Shown: positions 1 to 6,208 of the stretch, in pieces
Layout of the letters: every line of letters begins with the position of its first letter
Numbering within the stretch: position 1 is the first letter of the stretch
From: Flavobacteriaceae bacterium
GTDB lineage: Bacteria; Bacteroidota; Bacteroidia; Flavobacteriales; Weeksellaceae
DNA length: 6,321 nt
Assembly: GCA_031273305.1 (NCBI GenBank)
Contig: JAISSC010000111.1
Span: 1-6,321, forward strand
Direction: 5' to 3'
Program-made: the position numbers and the translations under genes
The notes under the pieces: generated by a model
Databases searched by the model: none
Told to the model about the DNA's origin: nothing
What the model saw: only the letters and a program-made list of their open reading frames with translations

Positions 1-12
1 TGATTTTCATAA

Positions 13-33
13 CCGCAGGTCGGCGACCTGCGG
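13..33. repeat. REP-like hairpin 1 (9-bp stem, 3-nt loop)
   Basis: Perfect inverted repeat with arms CCGCAGGTC (13-21) and GACCTGCGG (25-33) around the loop GGC. It is nearly identical to the hairpin at 111-131, which differs by one base in the loop region. Confidence 0.8.
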
Positions 34-52
34 GCAACGACAACCAATAACA

Positions 53-88
53 CCGCCTGAAAGGCGGGACTAGTCCTGCCTTTCAGGC
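53..88. repeat. Long central palindrome of the REP-like element
   Basis: Arms GCCTGAAAGGC (55-65) and GCCTTTCAGGC (78-88) are perfectly complementary, and the centre GGACTAGTCC (67-76) is itself palindromic. Only the pair at 66/77 (G/T) breaks a 34-bp palindrome. A smaller alternative hairpin, CCGCCT-GAA-AGGCGG, can form at 53-67 and resembles the flanking CCGC...GCGG hairpins. Confidence 0.8.
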
Positions 89-110
89 ATAGAGTGGGGG
101 TGGGTACTCT

Positions 111-131
111 CCGCAGGTCGCTGACCTGCGG
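111..131. repeat. REP-like hairpin 2 (9-bp stem, 3-nt loop)
   Basis: Arms CCGCAGGTC (111-119) and GACCTGCGG (123-131) flank the loop GCT. With its right flank GTTATGAA it mirrors positions 6-33 on the opposite strand, forming the right end of the composite element. Confidence 0.8.
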
Positions 132-142
132 TTATGAAGATT

Positions 143-157
143 CAGCCCTCCGGGCTG
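143..157. repeat. Small GC-rich hairpin next to the REP-like element
   Basis: CAGCCC (143-148) and GGGCTG (152-157) form a perfect 6-bp stem with a TCC loop. It lies 5 bp beyond the right inverted end and may be another member or a remnant of the same REP-like cluster. No T-run follows, so it is not a convincing intrinsic terminator. Confidence 0.6.
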
Positions 158-185
158 TCCCAAAAATCATTTAGGGTGTCGCATA

Positions 186-198
186 GTCAAAGTCAGGA
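186..198. repeat. Array boundary motif, left end of cluster A
   Basis: GTCAAAGTCAGGA sits 3 bp before the first 17-mer. The extended match GCATNGTCAAARTCAGGA also occurs at 405-422, at the left of cluster B. Reverse-complement copies occur at the right of cluster A (327-340) and inside cluster B (528-537, TCCTGACTTT). It behaves as a boundary or linker module of the repeat family. Confidence 0.7.
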
Positions 199-201
199 GT
201 A

Positions 202-318
202 TTAGCTTATTCTGCTGTATGAATATTAGCTTATTGTGTTGTAAGACTATTCATAACTTTATTATATTGCACCATTTTTAGCTTATTCTGCTGTGCGAAT
301 ATTAGCTTATTCTGTTGT
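202..318. repeat. 24-bp periodic direct-repeat cluster A (4 units)
   Basis: Four copies of the 17-mer TTAGCTTATTNTGYTGT start at 202, 226, 278 and 302. Starts within each pair are 24 bp apart, giving 7-nt spacers such as ATGAATA or GCGAATA. The two pairs are 52 bp apart (start to start) and separated by a 35-nt linker (243-277) that recurs in cluster B at 520-554. Variation is concentrated at the two N/Y positions. There is no dyad inside the unit and no long unique spacer, so it is not a CRISPR array. Confidence 0.9.
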
Positions 319-326
319 AAAACTAT

Positions 327-422
327 TCCTGATTTTGACACTTTCAAGAAGTTAATTTTGTAAATATATAATAATCAGTATTTTACATTGCTTGTTTGAA
401 TGGCGCATTGTCAAAATCAGGA
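327..422. repeat. 14-bp inverted repeat flanking the gap between the two array clusters
   Basis: TCCTGATTTTGACA (327-340) and TGTCAAAATCAGGA (409-422) are perfect reverse complements. They close cluster A on its right and open cluster B on its left. The 68 bp between them (341-408) are AT-rich and unique in this window. I see no gene, hairpin or convincing promoter in them. Confidence 0.8.
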
Positions 423-430
423 GATAAGCA

Positions 431-619
431 TTAGCTTATTATGTTGTACCATTTTTAGCTTATTATGTTGTGCGGTTATTAGCTTATTCTGCTGTATGAA
501 TATTAGCTTATTGTGTTGTAAGACTATTCCTGACTTTATTATATTGCACCATTTTTAGCTTATTACGTTGTGCGGTTATTAGCTTATTCTGCTGTATGAA
601 TATTAGCTTATTGTGTTGT
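431..619. repeat. 24-bp periodic direct-repeat cluster B (7 units)
   Basis: Seven copies of TTAGCTTATTNYGYTGT-like 17-mers start at 431, 455, 479, 503, 555, 579 and 603. Spacing is 24 bp except for one 52-bp step across the linker 520-554. A higher order is visible: 448-547 is repeated at 548-628 with a 100-bp period, with one mismatch (466 versus 566) up to position 619. The segment from 478 also repeats cluster A from 201. The last unit ends 9 bp before the stop codon of the neighbouring peptidase gene, which has no other visible 3' region. Confidence 0.9.
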
Positions 620-627
620 GGTACTAT

Positions 628-1698
628 TTATAAATATTTAAAGTTTTGTCCGCTTTTAATATTCTTTAAAGAATGGTATATCAATTTAATAACATTTTCC
701 ACATCGTTCTTGTGTACCATTTCCACCGTAGTATGCATGTACCTGAGAGGAAGGGAGATCAGGGCGGAAGGAACCCCTCCGTTAGAATAAGCAAAAGCAT
801 CTGTGTCGGTTCCTGTAATTCGGCTGGAGGCATGTCTCTGAAAAGGAATTTTATTTTTTTCTGCGGAATTGATAATCACTTCCCTTAAATTATTTTGTAC
901 GGCCGGAGCGTAAGAAACCACAGGTCCTTCCCCACATTTTATCTCTCCGTGTTTCTTTTTATCTATCATGGGTGTAGTGGTGTCATGAGTAACATCCGTC
1001 ACAATAGCAACATGGGGTTGGATAGTTTGGGCAATCATTTCTGCTCCTCTCAAGCCTACTTCTTCCTGCACGGAGTTGATAATATATAAACCATATTCCA
1101 AAGTATCATTATTCTCTTTCAAAAGGCGAGCTACTTCCGCAATCATGAATCCGCCTATACGGTTGTCCAAAGCACGGCAGACCAAATAAGTATCATTTAA
1201 AGTAAAAAACTCGTCAGGATAAGTAATAATACAACCTACATGGATTCCTAACTTTTCCGTTTCCTTTTTAGAAGTTGTTCCGCAGTCGATCCAGATAGTT
1301 TCGACTTTGGGGGCTTCTTCGGTTCCGGTATAATTTCTTGTGTGAATGGCAGGCCAGCCAAATACACCCTCAACGATTCCTTTTTTTGTATGGATATGTA
1401 CCTTTTTAGAAGGGGCTATCATATGGTCAGAGCCTCCGTTCCTGATAACGTAGATCAATCCGTCATCCGTAATATAATTGACAAACCATGATATTTCATC
1501 AGCGTGGGCTTCTATAACTACTCTGTAATCGGCTTTTGGGTTAATTATCGCATAAGCCGTACCGTAATTATCCGTTTGTATTTCGTCAACGTAAGGTTTA
1601 ATATAATTTATCCATACTTTTTGACCGGAACTTTCAGCTCCCGTAGGAGAAGGTGTATTAAGATATTTCTCTAAAAATTTTGCAGACTTTTTATTCAT
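628..1698 (-). CDS. M42 family metallo-aminopeptidase (FrvX/TET-like)
   Basis: Co-catalytic two-metal aminopeptidase of family M42, expected to be cytosolic and, as in TET enzymes, assembled into a large particle that trims peptides. The first possible Met is at 1713 and gives 361 residues. In that numbering the metal ligands are visible as H70 and D72 (AHADE), bridging D183 (ALDNR), E218 with catalytic base E217 (QEEVG), D240 (VTD) and H327 (RYMHTT). GTDTDAF at 301-307 is also a family signature. I prefer the second Met at 1698 (356 residues). It is preceded by AAGGA with a 7-nt gap, whereas the 1713 start would leave a leader of only a few bases after the candidate promoter. The gene is complete and diverges from the DUF4294 gene. 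The exact substrate cannot be read from sequence. Confidence 0.93.
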   Translation of the reverse strand: MNKKSAKFLEKYLNTPSPTGAESSGQKVWINYIKPYVDEIQTDNYGTAYAIINPKADYRVVIEAHADEISWFVNYITDDGLIYVIRNGGSDHMIAPSKKVHIHTKKGIVEGVFGWPAIHTRNYTGTEEAPKVETIWIDCGTTSKKETEKLGIHVGCIITYPDEFFTLNDTYLVCRALDNRIGGFMIAEVARLLKENNDTLEYGLYIINSVQEEVGLRGAEMIAQTIQPHVAIVTDVTHDTTTPMIDKKKHGEIKCGEGPVVSYAPAVQNNLREVIINSAEKNKIPFQRHASSRITGTDTDAFAYSNGGVPSALISLPLRYMHTTVEMVHKNDVENVIKLIYHSLKNIKSGQNFKYL

Positions 1699-1724
1699 TA
1701 CTGAATCCTTCATATTTTTTTATA

Positions 1725-1732
1725 CAAAGATA
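1725..1732 (-). promoter_or_regulatory. Candidate -7 element for the M42 peptidase gene
   Basis: Read on the minus strand this is TATCTTTG, a full match to the Bacteroidota -7 consensus TAnnTTTG. No clear TTG occurs at the expected -33 distance, so the match is partial. Transcription would start near 1718-1720, which favours translation from 1698 rather than 1713. Confidence 0.5.
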
Positions 1733-1769
1733 TTAAATTTAGGAATAGTTTTTGATAAACTTATCTCAT

Positions 1770-2438
1770 ATGTATGAAAGGAGCATAACCTTATTTGTCT
1801 TATTATTTTTTTGTATCATCCGAGCGCAAGAAGTCGATTCTTTATCCTATAATGCCTCTAATACGCCGATATATTTTAATTCGGATTCTGTGATGCGATA
1901 TGAGTCAACTCGTGTTCAAAATTTTGAAGACAGTATTTTAGTGGATTTGAAACTTATTAATGTATACGGGCTTCCTAAATTTAATGGAGAGATAGATAAA
2001 AGGCATTACAATTGGCTGAAAAAGAAAGTATACAGATTGTATCCTTATCTGACATTGGCAGTGGAGCAATATAATAACCTGCAGGATTCCATGAGTTTTA
2101 GTAAAGATAATGCCGACTTCAAAAAATACGTGAAGAAAAGGCAAAAACAGCTTTCCGAAGAGTATGAAGCCAAATTGAAAAGCCTTACAAAAACGGAAGG
2201 TAAAATTTTTTCAAAGTTAATGTACCGTTCGACAGGTAAGACCGTTTATGAGATCATAAAAGAACTACGAGGCGGTTGGTCTGCTTTTTGGTGGAATACA
2301 AAAGCAGGGGCTTTTGATATTGACCTGAAAGAACCTTATGATCCTTACAATATCAGAGATGATGCCTACGTGGAAGCAATTCTTTTGCGTGCTCATCAGT
2401 TTGGGGAATTAAAACCATTAAAAGAATCAGAGTATTAA
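1770..2438 (+). CDS. DUF4294 family exported protein
   Basis: Protein of about 222 residues from the ATG at 1770, belonging to the flavobacterial DUF4294 family of unknown function. The N-terminus is a signal peptide: MYERS, then a hydrophobic stretch (ITLFVLLFFCII) and a likely cut near RAQ-E, so the mature protein should be periplasmic or envelope-associated. Family-typical segments follow: INVYGLPKFNG, the basic LKKKVYRLYPYLTLAVEQYN helix, a highly charged probable coiled region (KKYVKKRQKQLSEEYEAKLK), LTKTEGKIFSKLMYRSTGKT and GGWSAFWWNTKAGAFDI, then an acidic tail. A TTG at 1752 would add six residues before the signal peptide and is less likely. The ATG has no Shine-Dalgarno; an AGGAG at 1779-1783 lies inside the gene. 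It is 71 bp from, and divergent to, the M42 gene. Function is unknown and I do not assign one. Confidence 0.85.
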   Translation: MYERSITLFVLLFFCIIRAQEVDSLSYNASNTPIYFNSDSVMRYESTRVQNFEDSILVDLKLINVYGLPKFNGEIDKRHYNWLKKKVYRLYPYLTLAVEQYNNLQDSMSFSKDNADFKKYVKKRQKQLSEEYEAKLKSLTKTEGKIFSKLMYRSTGKTVYEIIKELRGGWSAFWWNTKAGAFDIDLKEPYDPYNIRDDAYVEAILLRAHQFGELKPLKESEY

Positions 2439-2453
2439 TTATTTATGAGAGAA

Positions 2454-2500
2454 TCAATAGTTTAGTATAACCTCAGGCTATTGAGAGGTTGGGCATTTTT
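2454..2500 (+). terminator. Possible weak terminator or attenuator after the DUF4294 gene
   Basis: Two overlapping stems can form: TCAATAG (2454-2460) with CTATTGA (2478-2484), and AACCTC (2469-2474) with GAGGTT (2485-2490). A T-run follows at 2496-2500 (GGGCATTTTT). The two 3' arms are adjacent with no linker, so the stems are probably alternatives rather than a stable pseudoknot. The second stem plus T-run is the more terminator-like. The position suits separation of the DUF4294 transcript from the downstream promoter. Confidence 0.35.
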
Positions 2501-2510
2501 ATTATAAACA

Positions 2511-2542
2511 TTTTGTTATCGAATTTTCTTAATGTATTTTTG
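2511..2542 (+). promoter_or_regulatory. Promoter for ccsBA (Bacteroidota -33/-7 type)
   Basis: TTTTG at 2511-2515 (-33) and TATTTTTG at 2535-2542 (-7, a full TAnnTTTG match) are separated by 19 bp, inside the 17-23 bp window known for Flavobacterium promoters. Initiation about 5-8 bp downstream gives a leader of roughly 25 nt to the ATG at 2573. This argues against the upstream TTG start at 2489. Confidence 0.65.
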
Positions 2543-2572
2543 GCAGGATTAAAGGAAACTAAATATCAAAAA

Positions 2573-5500
2573 ATGAAGAAAATTCTCACTATATTATTTT
2601 CAACCAAAACAGCAGCCGTACTATTAATAATATATGCCGTAGTTATGGCTTGGGCTACATTCGTTGAAAATGACTATGGAACCTATGTGGCAAAAGCACT
2701 GATATACAACGCAAAATGGTTTGAGCTGATTATGCTCCTCCTGATACTTAATTTCATAGGAAATATTAAAAGATACCAGTTATTATCATTAAAAAAATGG
2801 CCGGTTCTGGCTTTTCACCTTTCATTTATCTTTATATTCATCGGGGGAACCATTACACGGTATATCAGTTACGAGGGTACTATGCACATCAGAGAAGGAA
2901 AAACGAGTAATGAGATAGTTTCCGATAAAACATTTTTTAAAGTGCAGATAGCTAATAATGTAGGAGAATCAAGGGCGTATAACGATATTCCTTTTGTTCT
3001 TACTCCGGAAAAAGTACCTCTTTTATTAAAACCTTTTCAGAAACAGTTTAAGTCCCGATATGAATTTTTAGGGAAAGAGGTAGAACTTGAAACTACCGGA
3101 TATATACCTATGGCTCAGGACTCTTTACAAATATCCCGAACGGGGAAACATGTATTTAAGATAATAACCATTGGAGAAGAAGGAAGAGAAACCGTATATA
3201 TTGAAGAAGGTACGGCAAAACGAGTGGGAAATGCAACAATTGGCTTTAATGTGACGATTCCCGAAGCTATTACGGTCACCCTAAAAGACGGAGAAATGAC
3301 AATATCATCGCCTATGATGGGGCGGCGTATGGTCATGACAACTCGTGAAGAACTTGCAGTGGAGGGAGAAAATAAAGTACAACCCTTACATTTGGCAAGT
3401 CTGTACCAGTTTCCGAATGTCAGTTTTGTAATTCCGACATCGCCGCAACAAGGTAAAATAATCTACTACGCAGGAGATAAAAATAAAAACGCCGGAGACC
3501 CCGATTTGATCTTCATGAAAGTATCTACGGATAAAGAGACAGCGGAGTTTTCGTTTTATGGAAAAAAAGGAATAACAGGAGTGCAAAAACAGGTTTTGAT
3601 AGACGGATTGCAAGTATCGGTAGGATATGGTTCCAAAATTTATAAGACATCTCCCTTTCATCTAAAATTAAATAAATTCATTATGGAGCATTATCCCGGC
3701 AGCAACAGTCCATCCTCCTATGAATCGGAAGTATCTATTGTGGATGAGGGAAAAGAAGTTCCTTACAAAATTTATATGAATCATATTTTGAATTATAAAG
3801 GGTATAGATTTTTTCAGTCCAGTTTTGATCCTGACCTAAAAGGAACCGTTCTGTCCGTAAATCATGATTTTTGGGGAACAACGGTCACTTATATAGGATA
3901 TGCTTTATTAATAATAGGGATGTTTGTGACCTTATTCTGGAAAGGAACGAGATTTTGGAAGTTGAACGACCAGCTAAAAAAGATAGCCGGAAACAAGAAA
4001 TTTTATATGACTGCCTTGTTGTTAATGAGCCTGTTTTCTTTTTCTCAAACATCTGATAAACAAGATATAAAAGAAGAAAAAACTCACGTACATGCATATG
4101 GAACGGTGCATACGGAAGACCATGAAGAAATTCCACAGCAAAAACCTGCGCCTACGGCGGAGAATGCCCATAATCATCCGAAACAGGATATGACCGGTCT
4201 TATCCCTGAAAAACCTTTAGATGGGGAAAGTTTTGCTCAAAGCGTACGAATACCGAAAACACATTCCGATAAGTTCGGAGCTTTATTAGTTCAGTCCTTT
4301 GATGGAAGAATTGAACCAACCAATACATTGGCTTTGGAGATTTTACGTAAGTTATATAAAAGCGATGAATTTTATAATCTGGATGCTAACCAGTTTCTGA
4401 TCTCCATCTCCATCGACCCTATGTCTTGGGCGCAAATGCCTATAATTAAGGTAGGGAACAGAGGAGGAGAAGAATTGAAGAAAATAACAAAAGCGAATGA
4501 AGAAGGGTATACGACATTGATGAATCTGTTTCCGGTAGGTGCTGACGGTGCGCCACAGTTTGTTTTGGAAAGTGAATTTAAAAAGGCGTTTTCCAAAAAG
4601 CAGGCAGATCAGTCGAACTACGATAAAGAAGTAATTGAGCTGAATGATAAACTACAAGTAATGCAGGCGATAATTAGTGGTCAGTATCTGCGATTTGTTC
4701 CCATACAAAACGATTCCAGACATACATGGACATCCTGGATGACCCCTGATTTCAAAACGGATGACATTGCCGTAGAACTTATAGGAGGTTATTTCAGGGC
4801 TGTAATTGTTGCGGAAAAGAGCGGAAACTGGGCACAAGCAGATGCACAATTACAGAAAATAACAGATTATCAGCATAAATGGGGAAAACAGGTAATTCCC
4901 TCTCAGGCTAAAATTAATTGGGAAATAAGATATAACCATTGGGATGTATTTTTTAAGATAATGATCTTGTACGCTATTTTAGGGATAGCTTTGTTGATAG
5001 TTGCTTTTACTAAATTGTTTTTAGATGAATCAAAGATAATTTCCCTTATAGAATACCTGTTGTTAGGTATTACCAGCATTGGCTTTCTGGTACATGCCTT
5101 TGGCTTGGGGGTACGTTGGTTCGTATCGGGGCATGAACCCTGGTCTAATGGATACGAAGCGGTTATGTTTATAAGCTGGGTTAGTATTCTGGCAGGGTTT
5201 TTATTATATCGTAACCGTAATGGATTTATTCCCGCAGCAGGTTGTTTGGTAGCAGTAATTCTGATGGGATTTGCACACGGAGGAGACCAAATGAATCCTC
5301 AAATTACCCCGCTGGTTCCGGTGTTAAAATCCTATTGGTTAATGATACATGTCGCTGTGATTACTTCCAGTTACGGATTTTTCGGATTAAGTGCCCTGAT
5401 AGGAGCAGTAGTGCTGACGTTGTTTATCTTAAATAATAGGGAAATATCGGATAAAGTAGAAAATTCTATCCGGGAGCTTACCATTGTTAATGAAATATCT

Positions 5501-5878
5501 TTAACCATCGGAGTTTTTCTCCTCACGATAGGGACTTTTCTGGGAGGAATATGGGCTAATGAAAGCTGGGGACGTTACTGGAGTTGGGACCCAAAAGAAA
5601 CATGGGCTTTTATCTCAGTGATTATATATGCAATAGCACTTCATTTGAGATTAGTGCCCGACTGGAGAGGGAAATATATCTTTAATCTGGTGTCGTTATT
5701 GGCTTTTTCATCCGTAATTATGACCTATTTTGGAGTGAATTATTACCTTTCGGGGTTGCATTCATATGCGCAAGGAGACCCAATTCCCGTTCCGATTTGG
5801 GTGTACGTAGTAATTGGAGCCGTAATTTTATTAGGAATTGCGTCTTACTTTGCCCATAAAAGACAATTTGGAAAGTAG
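2573..5878 (+). CDS. ccsBA: Fused cytochrome c biogenesis protein CcsBA (ResB-CcsA), system II
   Basis: Inner-membrane haem exporter and holocytochrome c synthase that attaches haem to CXXCH apocytochromes in the periplasm. Residue numbers are from the ATG at 2573 (1101 residues). The ResB half has TM segments near 8-30, 46-64 and 76-96, a periplasmic domain to about 430, and a TM near 433-456. H82 (LAFHLSF) matches the first transmembrane haem-ligand His. A second hydrophobic segment (about 476-492) leads into a His-rich linker (H505-H535) and a soluble region to about 790. The CcsA half has about nine TMs, with the WWD haem motif at 999-1011 (WGRYWSWDPKETW), P-His H926 and H1063, and TM-His H1024. 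As I recall, the 98- and 39-residue spacings agree closely with Helicobacter hepaticus CcsBA (H761, H858, H897). The gene has its own promoter and converges on the ferredoxin gene. A TTG at 2489 would add 28 residues and is unlikely. Confidence 0.95.
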   Translation: MKKILTILFSTKTAAVLLIIYAVVMAWATFVENDYGTYVAKALIYNAKWFELIMLLLILNFIGNIKRYQLLSLKKWPVLAFHLSFIFIFIGGTITRYISYEGTMHIREGKTSNEIVSDKTFFKVQIANNVGESRAYNDIPFVLTPEKVPLLLKPFQKQFKSRYEFLGKEVELETTGYIPMAQDSLQISRTGKHVFKIITIGEEGRETVYIEEGTAKRVGNATIGFNVTIPEAITVTLKDGEMTISSPMMGRRMVMTTREELAVEGENKVQPLHLASLYQFPNVSFVIPTSPQQGKIIYYAGDKNKNAGDPDLIFMKVSTDKETAEFSFYGKKGITGVQKQVLIDGLQVSVGYGSKIYKTSPFHLKLNKFIMEHYPGSNSPSSYESEVSIVDEGKEVPYKIYMNHILNYKGYRFFQSSFDPDLKGTVLSVNHDFWGTTVTYIGYALLIIGMFVTLFWKGTRFWKLNDQLKKIAGNKKFYMTALLLMSLFSFSQTSDKQDIKEEKTHVHAYGTVHTEDHEEIPQQKPAPTAENAHNHPKQDMTGLIPEKPLDGESFAQSVRIPKTHSDKFGALLVQSFDGRIEPTNTLALEILRKLYKSDEFYNLDANQFLISISIDPMSWAQMPIIKVGNRGGEELKKITKANEEGYTTLMNLFPVGADGAPQFVLESEFKKAFSKKQADQSNYDKEVIELNDKLQVMQAIISGQYLRFVPIQNDSRHTWTSWMTPDFKTDDIAVELIGGYFRAVIVAEKSGNWAQADAQLQKITDYQHKWGKQVIPSQAKINWEIRYNHWDVFFKIMILYAILGIALLIVAFTKLFLDESKIISLIEYLLLGITSIGFLVHAFGLGVRWFVSGHEPWSNGYEAVMFISWVSILAGFLLYRNRNGFIPAAGCLVAVILMGFAHGGDQMNPQITPLVPVLKSYWLMIHVAVITSSYGFFGLSALIGAVVLTLFILNNREISDKVENSIRELTIVNEISLTIGVFLLTIGTFLGGIWANESWGRYWSWDPKETWAFISVIIYAIALHLRLVPDWRGKYIFNLVSLLAFSSVIMTYFGVNYYLSGLHSYAQGDPIPVPIWVYVVIGAVILLGIASYFAHKRQFGK

Positions 5879-5905
5879 GGTTTTAGTGTGAAAATTCATA
5901 TCCGT

Positions 5906-6193
5906 TTACTTTTTATTCTTTTCGATTAATTCAAGGGCGTTGAATTTGCAGGAACTCAGACAGTCTCCGCAGGCGGTGCAATTATCGGGGTTTTTTACAA
6001 AAACGAGTGCCCTTTTTTCCTCGCTTACTCTGTCTAATACGTTATGATGACACTTTCTCAGGCAACGTTGACAACCTGTACAGCTGTCAACAACAACGTG
6101 AATTATCTTATTTTTCCTCTGTTTTTTACGATAAATTCCGCCTACGAACCAAAGTAAAACCACTGCACCAACTACGATATAAACTACATTCAT
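5906..6193 (-). CDS. Membrane-anchored 2[4Fe-4S] ferredoxin-like protein
   Basis: Small electron-transfer protein of 95 residues. One TM helix at about 3-20 (VVYIVVGAVVLLWFVGGI) is followed by a strongly basic stretch (YRKKQRKNK, 21-29), which by the positive-inside rule places the rest in the cytoplasm. Two full C-x2-C-x2-C-x3-C motifs follow: C38, C41, C44, C48 and C72, C75, C78, C82. This is the bacterial dicluster ferredoxin pattern. The Pro that commonly follows the fourth Cys is absent in both motifs (C48-H and C82-K), which may affect redox potential. It converges with ccsBA, with only 27 bp between stop codons and no visible terminator. It could be a stand-alone redox carrier or a subunit of a membrane complex; its partner is not in the window. 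The start is the only sensible ATG, just before the TM helix. Confidence 0.88.
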   Translation of the reverse strand: MNVVYIVVGAVVLLWFVGGIYRKKQRKNKIIHVVVDSCTGCQRCLRKCHHNVLDRVSEEKRALVFVKNPDNCTACGDCLSSCKFNALELIEKNKK

Positions 6194-6208
6194 CTTTTGA
6201 GTATTAAA

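Larger units (their letters stand above)
6..138. repeat. Composite REP/MITE-like palindromic element with 28-bp inverted ends
   Basis: The outer ends, 6-33 and 111-138, are 28-bp inverted repeats with one mismatch, and each end is itself a hairpin with 9-bp arms CCGCAGGTC/GACCTGCGG. A third palindrome lies between them (53-88). The block is clearly richer in G+C than its AT-rich surroundings. Its short size, nested hairpins, lack of coding capacity and intergenic position fit the REP/BIME class, which is mobilised in trans by REP-associated tyrosine transposases (RAYT, IS200/IS605-related). No transposase is present in this window, so mobility is inferred. No obvious target-site duplication was found. 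A bidirectional terminator role is also possible, although no T-tract follows. Confidence 0.75.

Noticed and set aside
202..619. CRISPR array
   Set aside because: The direct repeats are short (17 bp), the spacers are only 7 nt and largely repeated themselves, and there is no cas gene in the window.
596..790. 64-residue plus-strand open frame starting in the last repeats
   Set aside because: It runs antisense through the conserved 3' end of the M42 gene, begins inside the repeat array and shows no recognisable protein features.
1752..1769. TTG start for the DUF4294 protein
   Set aside because: It adds MINLSH ahead of a good signal peptide start at the ATG (1770), and no ribosome-binding site supports it.
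1774..1788. Tiny frame ATG-AAA-GGA-GCA-TAA overlapping the DUF4294 start
   Set aside because: Four codons only, and its coding potential cannot be judged. The nearby AGGAG lacks a sensible downstream start codon.
3871..4136. Alternative open frames overlapping the middle of ccsBA on both strands
   Set aside because: They lie wholly inside a strongly supported long gene and show no family motifs.
5879..5905. Bidirectional terminator between the convergent ccsBA and ferredoxin genes
   Set aside because: No inverted repeat or suitable T-tract can be seen in the 27 bp between the stop codons.
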